57,024 bases of DNA from Eggerthellaceae bacterium (GTDB lineage: Bacteria > Actinomycetota > Coriobacteriia > Coriobacteriales > Eggerthellaceae). The stretch spans positions 1-57,024 of the forward strand of contig JAFUCC010000105.1 in NCBI GenBank assembly GCA_017459925.1, written 5' to 3'. Shown here piece after piece: positions 39,412 to 47,829 of the stretch. The notes beneath the pieces are model-generated. The model had not been told where the DNA came from, did not search any database, and saw only the letters and a list, made by a program, of their open reading frames with translations. The stretch's first letter is position 1, and each line of letters begins with the position of its first letter. Both the position numbers and the translations under genes were made by a program.

Positions 39412-42006
39412 ATGTCAACTGAAGCCAGAACGCCCGAGGGAGCCGAATGGAAGTCGGTGCCCTGTTGGCACAACTGCGGCGGCCGCTGCGTCATCAAGGT
39501 GCTGATGAAGGACGGCAAGGTCATCCGCATGAAGACCGACGACACCCACGAGGACACGTGGGAGCGTCCGCAGGCGCGCAGCTGCCCGATGGGCCATGCC
39601 ATGCGTCAGCAGATCTTCGGCGAGGACCGCGTGAAGTACCCGATGAAGCGCAAGAGCTTCTCGCCCGAAGCCCGCAACGGCCAGTTGCGCGGCGTCGATG
39701 AATGGGAGCGCATCAGCTGGGACGAGGCGCTCGACCTCGTCGCAAGCGAGCTGAAGCGCGCGAAGGACCAGTTCGGCAACCGTTCCATCCTGTACATGAA
39801 CATGATCAACCTGGAGGGCTACATCGGCCAGGTGCTCGGCGCGTTCGGCGGTTACTGCGACACCACGGGCACGCAGTCGACCGGCACGTTCGGCCTGAAC
39901 ACGATTCTGTTCGGCCTGCTGAACAACTGCGGCAACGACCGCATGGACTTGGCGAATTCGGAATACATCGTCATGTACGGCCACAACGCCGCCTGGTGCG
40001 CGTTCGGCAACCCGAGCGTCTACATCAAGCACGCCAAGGAGCGCGGCGCGAAGTTCGTCTTCATTGGCCCCGAGTACTCTGCGACCGCCGGCTTCACCAA
40101 CGCCGAGTGGATTCCCGTGCGCCCCGGCACCGACACGGCGTTCTTGCTGGGCGTGGCATATTCCATGATCACGCGCGACGTCGACGGCTCGCTCGTGGCT
40201 TGGGACGAGCTTTCCAAGTACACGCTCGGCTTCGACGGCGACCACATGCCCGCCGACGCCCGCACCGACGAGTCGTTCATGGACTACCTCATGGGCAAGT
40301 CCGACGGCATCCCCAAAACGCAGCAGTGGGCAAGCGAGATCTGCGGCACGCCCGTCGAGCTCATCGACCGCTACGCCGACATCATGGGCCGCCATAACGA
40401 CGTCTCCATCCACTCCAACGGCGCGCCGGCGCGCAATAAGGGCGCCGAGAACTTCCCGCAGATCTTCACCACGGTCGCGCTCATGGGCGGCCACTGGGGC
40501 AAGCCGGGCAACGCGTTCTGCAACGACCAGTATTACGGCGCCTTCAACAACGGCGGTACGGTCGTGAACGAGCTGCCGATGGGCGCGCCCGCCGGGTTCT
40601 CCACGGCCGGCAACGTGTGCACCGACGTGCTGAACACCGACAGCATGTGGGACGAGATCATCGAGGGCCACTACGTCTGCTCCGGCGGCAGCCTGCCGTT
40701 CCAGGTCAACCATGCGGCCGAGGAACGCGACATCGACATCCGCGTCATCGTGTCGGACAACCACAACCTCCTGGCCAGCCAGGCCAACATCAACCGCGGC
40801 ATCGAGGCGTTCCGCAAGGTCGACTTCGTGTTCTCGCTGGCCTACTACATGAAGCTCGACGCGCAGTACGCCGACGTCGTGCTGCCCATCACCACGCGCT
40901 GGGAACATGACGCGGGCAACGTGTACTACGGCTTCAAGGACAAGGAAGTCGCGTTCGCGAGCCGCCACGTGGTCGAACCCATGTGGGAGGCGCGCCCCGA
41001 CCGCGAGATCGCCGCTGGCATCGCCGAGAGGCTGGGCCTGAACTACGACGAGATCAACCCCATGCCCGACGAGGTCGTGTGGTTCTCGCAGCTGGCCATG
41101 ACCAACATCACGCCCACGGTGGTTCCCGACGCCCCGGCCGAGGAGACGGGCTTCGAGAACGACTACATCCAGCTGGGCGGCTTGGGCGGCATTCCCGTGG
41201 CCACCATCGACGAGGAGACGCTTGCCAAGTACGGCATGCCGCTTGCCCCGCAGGAGGGTGTCATTCCCTTCGACCAGTTCCTGGAAGACGGCGTGTACCG
41301 CCAGCCGCGTGAAGAGGGCGATGCGTACACGGTCATCTCCTACAAGGAGTTCCGCGACGACCCCGAGGCCAACCCGCTGCAGACCACCGCATCCGGCAAG
41401 TTCGAGATTTACTGCCAGGCGAAATCCGACTGGTTCGACATGGTGAACGGCTACGCGAACGGCGGCGAGGGCTTCAAGAGCTTCGTGAAGGTGTCGCCCC
41501 TGCCCAAGTACCTCGAGGCTCCGCGTTCTTACAAGGACAGCTTCACCGATTGGGACAACAAGGTTCAGGGACCGTATCCGATTCAGATCGCGCACCTGCA
41601 CTACCTGCGCCGCGCCCACACCGACTGCGACAACCTGCCTTGGCTGCGCGAGGCGCTGCGCAACCCCGTGTTCATCAACAAGTCCGACGCCGAGGCGCGC
41701 GGAATCAAGAACGGCGATACCATCCGCGTGTTCAACGACAATGGTGCCTTCCTGCGCTCTGCGGCCGTCACGCGCACGGTCATGCCGGGCGTCATCATGG
41801 TGCCGCATGGCGCCGGCGCGCGCTTCGACTCGCAGACCGGGCTCGACCTGTCCGGGGCCGACAACGTGCTGACGTCGTCGGACTGCACGACCACGCCGTT
41901 CCTCAACGGCTGGAACACGAACCTGTGCCAGTACGAGAAGTATGACGGTCCCATCGAGCTTGTGCCCGATTGCGAGATGCCGCAGATCATCCCGATTGCG
42001 GAATAG
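39412..42006 (+). CDS. Molybdopterin-dependent oxidoreductase, large subunit (DmsA-like)
   Basis: The 864-aa protein has the DMSO reductase-type cluster motif Cys18-x3-Cys22-x3-Cys26...Cys58 (CWHNCGGRC...SCPMGHA). WERISWDEALDLVASELKR follows, and YCDTTGTQSTGTFGLN, where Ser156 sits at the position of the Mo-ligating serine of DmsA. Later pieces include YADVVLPITTRWEHD and the cap IKNGDTIRVFNDNGAFL. No twin-arginine signal is present, so unlike DmsA it should be cytoplasmic. The ferredoxin subunit follows after 16 nt and no DmsC-like anchor is present. It may reduce S- or N-oxides or another small molecule. Confidence 0.88.
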   Translation: MSTEARTPEGAEWKSVPCWHNCGGRCVIKVLMKDGKVIRMKTDDTHEDTWERPQARSCPMGHAMRQQIFGEDRVKYPMKRKSFSPEARNGQLRGVDEWERISWDEALDLVASELKRAKDQFGNRSILYMNMINLEGYIGQVLGAFGGYCDTTGTQSTGTFGLNTILFGLLNNCGNDRMDLANSEYIVMYGHNAAWCAFGNPSVYIKHAKERGAKFVFIGPEYSATAGFTNAEWIPVRPGTDTAFLLGVAYSMITRDVDGSLVAWDELSKYTLGFDGDHMPADARTDESFMDYLMGKSDGIPKTQQWASEICGTPVELIDRYADIMGRHNDVSIHSNGAPARNKGAENFPQIFTTVALMGGHWGKPGNAFCNDQYYGAFNNGGTVVNELPMGAPAGFSTAGNVCTDVLNTDSMWDEIIEGHYVCSGGSLPFQVNHAAEERDIDIRVIVSDNHNLLASQANINRGIEAFRKVDFVFSLAYYMKLDAQYADVVLPITTRWEHDAGNVYYGFKDKEVAFASRHVVEPMWEARPDREIAAGIAERLGLNYDEINPMPDEVVWFSQLAMTNITPTVVPDAPAEETGFENDYIQLGGLGGIPVATIDEETLAKYGMPLAPQEGVIPFDQFLEDGVYRQPREEGDAYTVISYKEFRDDPEANPLQTTASGKFEIYCQAKSDWFDMVNGYANGGEGFKSFVKVSPLPKYLEAPRSYKDSFTDWDNKVQGPYPIQIAHLHYLRRAHTDCDNLPWLREALRNPVFINKSDAEARGIKNGDTIRVFNDNGAFLRSAAVTRTVMPGVIMVPHGAGARFDSQTGLDLSGADNVLTSSDCTTTPFLNGWNTNLCQYEKYDGPIELVPDCEMPQIIPIAE

Positions 42007-42022
42007 AGAGGGGAGAGAGATC

Positions 42023-42430
42023 ATGGCTAACGGATTCTACTTCGATGCCGAAAGCTGCATCGGCTGCCACACCTGCCAGGTCGCCTGCAAGGACGCGCAC
42101 GACCTTCCCGTGGGGACCAACTACCGCATCGTGCGCTCGTTCTGCACGGGCGAGGGGTTCGCGCCGCGTTGGTACAACGTGTCGCTGCCGCAGGGCGGAT
42201 GCGACTTCTGCGCAGAGCTGCAGAAGTACGGCGAGCTTCCCGCCTGCGTGGCGTCCTGCCCGATGCGCGCCATCGAGTGGGGCGACCTCGACGAGCTGCG
42301 CGCCAAGCACGCTGGCGAGCCGCTGGCAGACACGACGCCGGCCATCGCAGCCGACGCCTACGCTCGCCCGCAGTTCATGCGCATCAAGGACTGCATGACC
42401 GATCCGGATTTCGACGAGTTCTTCGTGTAA
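42023..42430 (+). CDS. 4Fe-4S small subunit of molybdoenzyme 2
   Basis: The 135-aa protein has FDAESCIGCHTCQVACKDAH (first cluster set), CDFCAELQKYGELPACVASCP (second set), and a C-terminal acidic tail. Typical DmsB subunits have four clusters; this one can hold about two. GGGGAGAGAG precedes the ATG. It transfers electrons to the large subunit upstream, with a soluble donor expected. A terminator follows. Confidence 0.88.
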   Translation: MANGFYFDAESCIGCHTCQVACKDAHDLPVGTNYRIVRSFCTGEGFAPRWYNVSLPQGGCDFCAELQKYGELPACVASCPMRAIEWGDLDELRAKHAGEPLADTTPAIAADAYARPQFMRIKDCMTDPDFDEFFV

Positions 42431-42454
42431 GCGGGGAAGAGCATACCTATTGCG

Positions 42455-42486
42455 AAACGGGGCGGGCGCTACGGCGCTCGCCCCGT
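42455..42486 (+). terminator. Hairpin between convergent genes
   Basis: AACGGGGCGGGCGC pairs with GCGCTCGCCCCGTT (one mismatch, loop of 4). It lies three bases from the end of the convergent transporter gene and can serve both strands, although the T tract is weak. Confidence 0.7.
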
Positions 42487-42488
42487 TG

Positions 42489-43469
42489 CTATGCCGAAGT
42501 GCTGTTGTTGCCGCGCTTCGCTTCGATGAAGTCGGGAACCTGCGAGAGGATCACGGCGGCGAAGACGAGGGCGCATCCGCCAAGTTCCACGGGCGTCAGG
42601 CTCTCCGAGAGGATCAGCCAGCCGCCGAGCGCGGCGAACACCGATTCCAGGCTCATGATGATGGAGGCCACGGTCGCGTCGGTCGTCTTCTGGGCGATGA
42701 TCTGCAGCGTGTAGGCGATGCCGTCGGAGCAGATGCCCGCGTACAGGATCGGCACGAGCGCGGCGAGGATGGCGGCGGGCTCGGGACGCTCGAACACGAG
42801 CGCGCCGACCAGCGAGATCGCGCACGACACCACGAGCTGCACGCGCGAGAGGCGCACGCCATCCACCTGCGTGAACCGGTCGATTATCAGGATATGTATC
42901 GCGTACCCGAACGCCGAGGCCAATACGAGCCAGTCGCCCAGGTACACGCTCCCGAGCCCGTCGGGCACGCAGAGCAAGTACATGCCGACGAGCGCGATCA
43001 CGACGGCCACGAACACGACAGCGTGCGGCCGTTTTCCCATCCCGATCATCATGACGGCCACCATCACCATGTAGGTCGCCGTGACGAACCCGGAGCGCGA
43101 CGAGGCAGCCGCCTCGGGCGGATACGCCGTGATGCCCGCCTGCTGCAAGAGCGACGCAACGCAGAGGGCAACGCCGCACATGACGCCCGCGATGATCAGC
43201 GTGCGCCTTGTGTACGTTCCCCCGGTTTTGGCCTGTTCGCTCGCGGTGTCGCGCTTTCCCGGCAAGGAGGCGCTGTCGACGGGCGGCGTATCTTGCCCCG
43301 TCCGCTTGCGAAACGCAATCACGCCGGTCAGGAACAGCGCGCCGATGAGGTTGCGCGAGGCGTTGAACGTGAACGGCCCGACGTTTTCCGCCGCCGTTGT
43401 CTGCGCGACGAACGCCATGCCCCATAGCATGGCGGTGATGAGCAGCAGTATCGGGCCTTTGGCTTTCAA
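42489..43469 (-). CDS. EamA/DMT family transporter
   Basis: The ~326-aa protein has ten hydrophobic segments in two EamA halves: LLITAMLWGMAFVAQTTA and FTFNASRNLIGALFL early, and LGDWLVLASAFGYAIHILII and IIMSLESVFAALGGWLILSE late, the latter being the EamA signature. A hydrophilic loop of ~35 residues between helices 2 and 3 is unusual. It probably exports a small metabolite or amino acid. The likely start is TTG 43469, with GGAAGG five bases upstream; GTG 43505 is also in frame but lacks a good site. Confidence 0.85.
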   Translation of the reverse strand: MKAKGPILLLITAMLWGMAFVAQTTAAENVGPFTFNASRNLIGALFLTGVIAFRKRTGQDTPPVDSASLPGKRDTASEQAKTGGTYTRRTLIIAGVMCGVALCVASLLQQAGITAYPPEAAASSRSGFVTATYMVMVAVMMIGMGKRPHAVVFVAVVIALVGMYLLCVPDGLGSVYLGDWLVLASAFGYAIHILIIDRFTQVDGVRLSRVQLVVSCAISLVGALVFERPEPAAILAALVPILYAGICSDGIAYTLQIIAQKTTDATVASIIMSLESVFAALGGWLILSESLTPVELGGCALVFAAVILSQVPDFIEAKRGNNSTSA

Positions 43470-43615
43470 AGGGAACCTTCCACGGTCGGGTAGACGGACG
43501 GGCACAGCGGATGGATTGTAGCACGAGGAGTGCCGCCCAGGGGCTGCCCGATAATCGACGTGGTTGCGGAATCCGACGAACTGGATGCGCTGCCGAAAGG
43601 TTCCTTTTGTTGCGG

Positions 43616-44254
43616 CTAGCCGTTATAGCGGACTGCCTGGCGCAGTTGTGCCACCGTCATGGGGCGCGAGTGGCCCGACAGCAGCACGGTGTCGCCAGGT
43701 AGGGCGAAAAGCTTGGACTGAATGCTCTCTCGCAGCCTTGCCGCATCGCCCGTGGGAAACACGGTGAGGCCAGGGCCTCCCTCGTAAACCGTGTCGCCGA
43801 CGATCGCGAAGCCTGCCTGCTCGCAGTAGAGCGCGCACGAGTCGTCGGTGTGGCCGGGGACGTGCAAAACGCCGAGCGCAACATCGCCGCTGGAAAGCGC
43901 GATGCGGTCGCCGTCTGCGAACTTCACAGTGTCAGGCACGGTGACGTTACGCCCGTGTTCGGCCGAAAGGTTCAGCCGCGCGTCGAGCAGGTAGCGGTCG
44001 GCCAGCTCGTGCGCCATCACGGGCGTGCCGAGCTCGTCGCGCAACGCGTTAACGGCGCCCGTGTGGTCGAAATGGCCATGGGTGAGCAGGACGGCCTCGA
44101 TGGTCCAGCCGTTCTCGCGGATCGCCTGCAGGAAGAGCTGCGGTTGCGCGCCGGGGTCGATCAGGAACCCGTGGCGCGTCTCGCTGTCCATGACGAAGTA
44201 ACCGTAGGTGGCGAACACGCCGCGGGCGAGCAGCGGGTAAACCTGCGCCGCCAT
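43616..44254 (-). CDS. Metallo-beta-lactamase fold hydrolase (glyoxalase II-like)
   Basis: The 212-aa protein carries THGHFDHTGAV (the HxHxDH zinc motif), LHVPGHTDDSCALY, IVGDTVYEGGPGL and LLSGHSRPM, giving all five metal ligand positions of the glyoxalase II-like subgroup. The start ATG overlaps the TAA of the DsbA gene (TAATG), so the two are coupled. It likely hydrolyses a thioester, possibly related to the thiol chemistry of its partner. Confidence 0.88.
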   Translation of the reverse strand: MAAQVYPLLARGVFATYGYFVMDSETRHGFLIDPGAQPQLFLQAIRENGWTIEAVLLTHGHFDHTGAVNALRDELGTPVMAHELADRYLLDARLNLSAEHGRNVTVPDTVKFADGDRIALSSGDVALGVLHVPGHTDDSCALYCEQAGFAIVGDTVYEGGPGLTVFPTGDAARLRESIQSKLFALPGDTVLLSGHSRPMTVAQLRQAVRYNG

Positions 44255-44940
44255 TAGAACGTGCACCCGCCCGCGCCGCATGTGGCACCTTGGGCGGCGC
44301 CTTCGACGAGCGCCTCGCCGTGCGCCTTCTCCAGCACGCGCGCCATTTCGTCGGTGGGGTAGCAGCCCGAAATCGCGTACTTGTTGTTCACCACGAAGAA
44401 CGGCACGGCGTGCACGCCCATTGCGTAGGCCTCGCGCTCGTCGGCGCGCACTGCGGTTTCGTACTCGTCGCTTGCCAGCACGCGCTCGACGTCTGCTTGC
44501 GGCAGGTCCGCCTCGGCGGCCAGGCGACGCAGCACGTCATGGTCGGCCATGACCTCGTTCTTCACGAAGTACGCCTCGTAGCACAGCTCCTCGAACTGCG
44601 TGTTTCCAAGTTCGTGCGCGAGCTTCGTCAGCCGGTGCGCGTCGAGCATGTTGGTGTTCAGGGTGGTGGCGTAGTTGAAATCGATGCCCTCGTCGCGGCC
44701 CATCTTGCTAATGCCCTCGATGCGCTCGGCGGCCGCTTCCTTGGAAAGGCCGTACTTCGTGGCGAAGCGGTCGAGCGTGGGGCCGACCACCTCGTAGGGC
44801 GCGTCGGGGTTCAGCTCGAACGCTTTCATCTCGATTTCCACTTCGCCTTCCAACCCCGTGGCGGCGATGGCGTTCTTCAGCCTCGTTTCGCCGATGTAGC
44901 AGTAGGGGCATGCGTAATCCGACCAGTAGGTGACCTTCAT
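44254..44940 (-). CDS. DsbA family (FrnE-like) thiol oxidoreductase
   Basis: The 228-aa protein starts MKVTYWSDYACPYCYIGETR, with the CPYC redox motif at residues 11-14. It has the helical insert of FrnE/2-hydroxychromene-2-carboxylate isomerase relatives, cis-proline AVPFFVVNNKYAISGCYP, and a C-terminal tail with GATCGAGGCTF, three further cysteines that may bind metal. No signal peptide is seen, so it is cytoplasmic. It is divergent from an HxlR regulator with a perfect palindrome between and co-translated with the metallo-hydrolase. Confidence 0.88.
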   Translation of the reverse strand: MKVTYWSDYACPYCYIGETRLKNAIAATGLEGEVEIEMKAFELNPDAPYEVVGPTLDRFATKYGLSKEAAAERIEGISKMGRDEGIDFNYATTLNTNMLDAHRLTKLAHELGNTQFEELCYEAYFVKNEVMADHDVLRRLAAEADLPQADVERVLASDEYETAVRADEREAYAMGVHAVPFFVVNNKYAISGCYPTDEMARVLEKAHGEALVEGAAQGATCGAGGCTF

Positions 44941-45019
44941 TTCCGTTCGTCCTTTCATCAGGGGCGGCCTTGCCGTCTTCGCTTTCGAGGGCTACTATCG
45001 CGTAAACGGCGGAATATGC

Positions 45020-45047
45020 GAAGTACTTGCATAAAATGGAGTACTTC
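45020..45047. promoter_or_regulatory. Perfect HxlR operator-like palindrome
   Basis: GAAGTACT (45020-45027) and AGTACTTC (45040-45047) are perfect inverted repeats with a 12-bp spacer, between the dsbA-like gene and hxlR. It is followed closely by a family D hairpin at 45057-45085. Confidence 0.8.
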
Positions 45048-45056
45048 AATCTACAT

Positions 45057-45085
45057 GAACCAAACGGGAGTCTCCTCTTTGGTTC
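45057..45085. repeat. Family D hairpin, single copy
   Basis: GAACCAAACGGGAG pairs with CTCC-TCTTTGGTTC, nearly symmetric. It lies in the leader of hxlR. Confidence 0.75.
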
Positions 45086-45101
45086 ATTAATGGAGGAGGA
45101 T

Positions 45102-45491
45102 ATGGGCGGAGAGCGCAAGATCAGCTGGTGCCCGGCGATATCATCGCTGCAGCGCGTTATCGGCGGCAAGTGGAAGATCGAGATCCTGTTTTACGTGGCG
45201 CTCGAGGACGTGCGCCACTTCGGCGAGCTGCGGCGCTGCTTGCGGGGCGTATCGGAGTCGACGCTGTCGCGCCAGCTGAAGGAACTCGTGGCCGACGGCT
45301 TCCTCGAGCGCATCGACCACAAGGAAGTGCCGCCTTCCACCGAGTACCGCCTGACCCGCCGGGGCGAGAGCTTCAAGCCCCTGCTGCAGGCCATGTGGGA
45401 CTGGAGCGAAGCCGAGTTCGAGTTCAGCCAGGCCGAGGCTGCCCAGATGCGCGAAGCCCGCGAGAGCTTAGGTCTAGCGCAGGTGCGATAA
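45102..45491 (+). CDS. HxlR family transcriptional regulator
   Basis: The 129-aa protein has the HxlR core: CPAISSLQRVIGGKWKIEILFYVALE with the conserved N-terminal cysteine, FGELRRCLRGVSESTLSRQLKELVADGFLERI, and the wing EVPPSTEYRLTRRGESF. It should sense thiol-reactive compounds and control the divergent DsbA/metallo-hydrolase pair. I chose ATG 45102, with GGAGG five bases upstream; ATG 45090 is also in frame. Confidence 0.9.
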   Translation: MGGERKISWCPAISSLQRVIGGKWKIEILFYVALEDVRHFGELRRCLRGVSESTLSRQLKELVADGFLERIDHKEVPPSTEYRLTRRGESFKPLLQAMWDWSEAEFEFSQAEAAQMREARESLGLAQVR

Positions 45492-45516
45492 GGCGCGGCA
45501 GTCGAACTTCCGCCCG

Positions 45517-46176
45517 CTAATCGGCAAGCCCGGCGCGCAACGCAAACGTCGCAGCTTGTACGCGGTTTTTCAAACCGAGCTTCACCATCAGGGCGCTCAG
45601 CTGTTTCTTGACGGTGCTCTCCCCGATGTAGAGGCGTTCTCCGATTTCTCGGTTTGATGCTCCAATGGCAACCAGGCGCAGCAGCTCCTCTTCATGTTCG
45701 GTGAGGAGGCCGAGCGCCCTGCGCGTCCCCTCTTCCATGACCGGCATCGCAAACCTGCTCGAGCGAATGGCGTCAAGGCAGATGGCAGCCACATCCTCGG
45801 ATAGCGCAGCGCCGCCCGCCATCACGGATCTGAGACGGTCGTGCAGCTGCCTTGCGTACATGCTCTTGAGGAGGTACCCCTGAGCTCCGGCCGTGATGGC
45901 GGACAACACGCGCTCCCTCTCTGCATAGAGCGAAAGCATGACGACGATGGTTTCCGGATGGTCGCGCCGTATCGCCCCGCAGGCCTCTATGCCGTCCATG
46001 ACGGGCATCTTGACGTCCATGATGACCAAATCGGGCGGGTTTGCCGAGCATTTGGCCACGGCTTCGAGGCCGTCTGACGCCTCGCCCGCGACCTCGAAGT
46101 CCTCCCATTTGGCGAATAGCTCCCGCAACCCCTCCCTGTACAGGGCGTGGTCGTCGACTAGAAGCACTGACGCCAT
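45517..46176 (-). CDS. NarL/LuxR family response regulator
   Basis: The 219-aa protein has a receiver domain (SVLLVDDHALYREGL; phosphoacceptor Asp54 in DLVIMDVKMP; Lys in GYLLKSM). A C-terminal LuxR helix-turn-helix follows: LTEHEEELLRLVAIGASNREIGERLYIGESTVKKQLSALMVKLGLKNR. It lies 29 nt after the histidine kinase on the same strand, with a GGAGGGGGG site before the ATG. Together they form a two-component system divergent from the transhydroxylase-like operon, which is its obvious target. Confidence 0.93.
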   Translation of the reverse strand: MASVLLVDDHALYREGLRELFAKWEDFEVAGEASDGLEAVAKCSANPPDLVIMDVKMPVMDGIEACGAIRRDHPETIVVMLSLYAERERVLSAITAGAQGYLLKSMYARQLHDRLRSVMAGGAALSEDVAAICLDAIRSSRFAMPVMEEGTRRALGLLTEHEEELLRLVAIGASNREIGERLYIGESTVKKQLSALMVKLGLKNRVQAATFALRAGLAD

Positions 46177-46205
46177 CTCATCCGCACCCCCCTCCAGGTA
46201 CGTTG

Positions 46206-47351
46206 CTATGCCGCTATCGGTATGTCCGCGACGAGGGATGTCCCCTCGCCAGGGACCGACGCGATCACGAGCTTCCCGCCCAGCCGCGCCGCGCGCTCCC
46301 GCATGAGCCTCAAGCCCATCTTCCCCTCGGGGACGGAACGTGCGTCGAACCCGCAGCCGTCGTCCTCGATACGTATGCTGAGGGTTCCGTCTGCCCGCTC
46401 GAGCGCTACGATGACGGCTTTTGCCTTGGCGTGGCGCACCACGTTCGAGAGCGCCTCGTGCAGTATCCGAATGGCCTGGTTGCCGACCTTCGCGGTCACC
46501 ACCACGGGCTCCTCCGGGTGCTCGAACGTGCAGGGGATGCCCCATTGGGCCTTGAACCTCTCAAGGTAACGGCCGAAGCTCTCTTCCAGGTCCTCGGTCT
46601 CGCCTGCCGAGTCTTGCAGCGTCAGCACCTCCTGGCGGATCATGCTGCAGGCTTGCTGGCCAGCCTCACGCAAACGGTCGAGCTCGTGGCGAAGCGAGTC
46701 GAAATCGCCTTCCTCCAACGACATGAGCGCCTTGTCCGCCTCGAGCGAAATCACGCTCACGGGTTGGGCCAGGTTGTCGTGCAGCTCGACGCCTATTCGC
46801 CGGGCCTCGTCCGAGATGCGCAGCTCCGTCATGCGGTCCGAGACACCGACCATGCCCATCACAGAGCCCACGATCCTGCAGAGCTCGGCGAGCCACTCCA
46901 CTTCGTCGTCCCCCGCAAACTGGCCTTCCTTGTAGATGAAGTCGACAGCTCCGACGAGGGCGCCCTCGAACCGTAGCGGCACGGTCACCGCATGGCTGTA
47001 GCCTCCGGCGAGCCCCTCGGCCGACTCAACGTCCTCTTCGGCCGGGTTGGCGAAGTCATATACGATTGGCTCCGCGCTCCTCTCGAGGCGCGGCATGCGG
47101 CCGACCGTCATGGAGACCGACGTGAAGCCATCTACTGCGAGTGTCTGGGCGGAGCCTGACGAAGCGCACCCAATCATCTCGTCACCCGCGACGGAAAGCA
47201 TGCGCAGGTTGACGCTGTCGCAGCCTGTGCATCCCACGAGGTGGTCCGCTATGGCCTGGTACAGGTTCTTCGGCTCGTCGAGCCAGGGCATCTGCTCGAA
47301 GAAGCCGGCTATCTGGTCCACGCGGCTGTGCCACGGCTGCTGCTCGTTCAT
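46206..47351 (-). CDS. GAF-domain sensor histidine kinase (NarX/DegS type)
   Basis: The 381-aa protein has no membrane segment. Residues ~25-175 resemble a GAF domain, with a cysteine pair GCTGCDSVNLRML (residues ~40-44) that could bind a cofactor. The HisKA_3 region has RIGVELHDNLAQPVSV with the phosphoacceptor His near residue 191, and the ATPase domain has ALSNVVRHAKA, EDDGCGFD and GKMGLRLMRERAARLGG. It is therefore a soluble sensor of an intracellular signal. AAGGAGG precedes ATG 47351. It pairs with the response regulator downstream. Confidence 0.92.
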   Translation of the reverse strand: MNEQQPWHSRVDQIAGFFEQMPWLDEPKNLYQAIADHLVGCTGCDSVNLRMLSVAGDEMIGCASSGSAQTLAVDGFTSVSMTVGRMPRLERSAEPIVYDFANPAEEDVESAEGLAGGYSHAVTVPLRFEGALVGAVDFIYKEGQFAGDDEVEWLAELCRIVGSVMGMVGVSDRMTELRISDEARRIGVELHDNLAQPVSVISLEADKALMSLEEGDFDSLRHELDRLREAGQQACSMIRQEVLTLQDSAGETEDLEESFGRYLERFKAQWGIPCTFEHPEEPVVVTAKVGNQAIRILHEALSNVVRHAKAKAVIVALERADGTLSIRIEDDGCGFDARSVPEGKMGLRLMRERAARLGGKLVIASVPGEGTSLVADIPIAA

Positions 47352-47414
47352 GGGATGACCTCCTTGTCTAGCTGGTTGCAAGTTTACGCCTTCCACACGC
47401 ACGGGGCCTGTGGC

Positions 47415-47446
47415 GGGTACTTTCGTTACCAGCAGGGTACGTTCGT
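47415..47446. promoter_or_regulatory. Direct repeat upstream of the transhydroxylase operon
   Basis: GGGTACTTTCGT (47415-47426) recurs as GGGTACGTTCGT (47435-47446), exactly 20 bp apart and so on the same helix face. It lies in the gap between the kinase gene and the 72-aa gene and could be the response regulator's binding sites. Confidence 0.5.
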
Positions 47447-47567
47447 GCCGATGCAGTCGGCCCGTTCGTGGGTTTCTGCCGAGCGCTCTCCGCCCGTAGC
47501 ATTTGAGAAGGCCGGGCGGAGGACCTGGCGCAAACACCCCGCACGGGGCCGTGAAAGGAGAGAGACC

Positions 47568-47786
47568 ATGGCACTTTCGTTCGATTCGAAGCTGAAGGAC
47601 CTTGTGAAAGACCCCGAGGCAAAGGCGATCATCCAGAGCTACTGGCCCGATGTCAACCTCGATTCCCCCACGATCAAGATCGCGTACGGAATGACGCTGC
47701 GCAAGTGCTGCTCGTTCCCTCAGATCGAAATCGGCGACGAGGCCATCGCGAAGCTCGAAGAGGAAATCAACGCGCTCGGACATTAA
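47568..47786 (+). CDS. Small conserved-looking helical protein, first gene of transhydroxylase operon
   Basis: The 72-aa protein reads MALSFDSKLKDLVKDPEAKA at its start, then YWPDVNLDSPTIKIAYGMTL and CCSFPQIEIGDEAIAKLEEE. It is a compact, mostly helical chain with two adjacent cysteines. It resembles the short helical module that ends some cytoplasmic esterases and related enzymes (LL-x-DPEAKA...GMSLRQ...P), but stands alone here. The function is unknown. AAGGAG precedes the ATG, and a terminator-like hairpin follows before the large subunit, so this gene may be transcribed more than the rest of the operon. Confidence 0.75.
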   Translation: MALSFDSKLKDLVKDPEAKAIIQSYWPDVNLDSPTIKIAYGMTLRKCCSFPQIEIGDEAIAKLEEEINALGH

Positions 47787-47804
47787 ACGCTGGTATCGAT
47801 ATAG

Positions 47805-47829
47805 GGGCGCCATATCCCGGCGCCCTTTT
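47805..47829 (+). terminator. Terminator/attenuator-like hairpin before the large subunit
   Basis: GGGCGCC (47805-47811) pairs with GGCGCCC (47819-47825), followed by TTTT. It ends only 18 nt before the ATG of the next gene and overlaps the approach to its GAGAGGGG site, so it could be a partial terminator or an attenuator. Confidence 0.65.

Noticed and set aside
39415-42024. An 869-codon minus-strand frame opposite molybdoenzyme 2
   Set aside because: Same shadow effect: low complexity, no domain pattern, fully opposite a gene with all family motifs.
39412-42430. A respiratory DMSO reductase (DmsABC)
   Set aside because: No twin-arginine leader, no membrane anchor gene, and a small subunit with too few cysteines for DmsB.
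45517-46545. An N-terminally extended response regulator (342 codons)
   Set aside because: The extra ~120 residues overlap the histidine kinase in another frame and are low-complexity; a strong ribosome-binding site supports ATG 46176.
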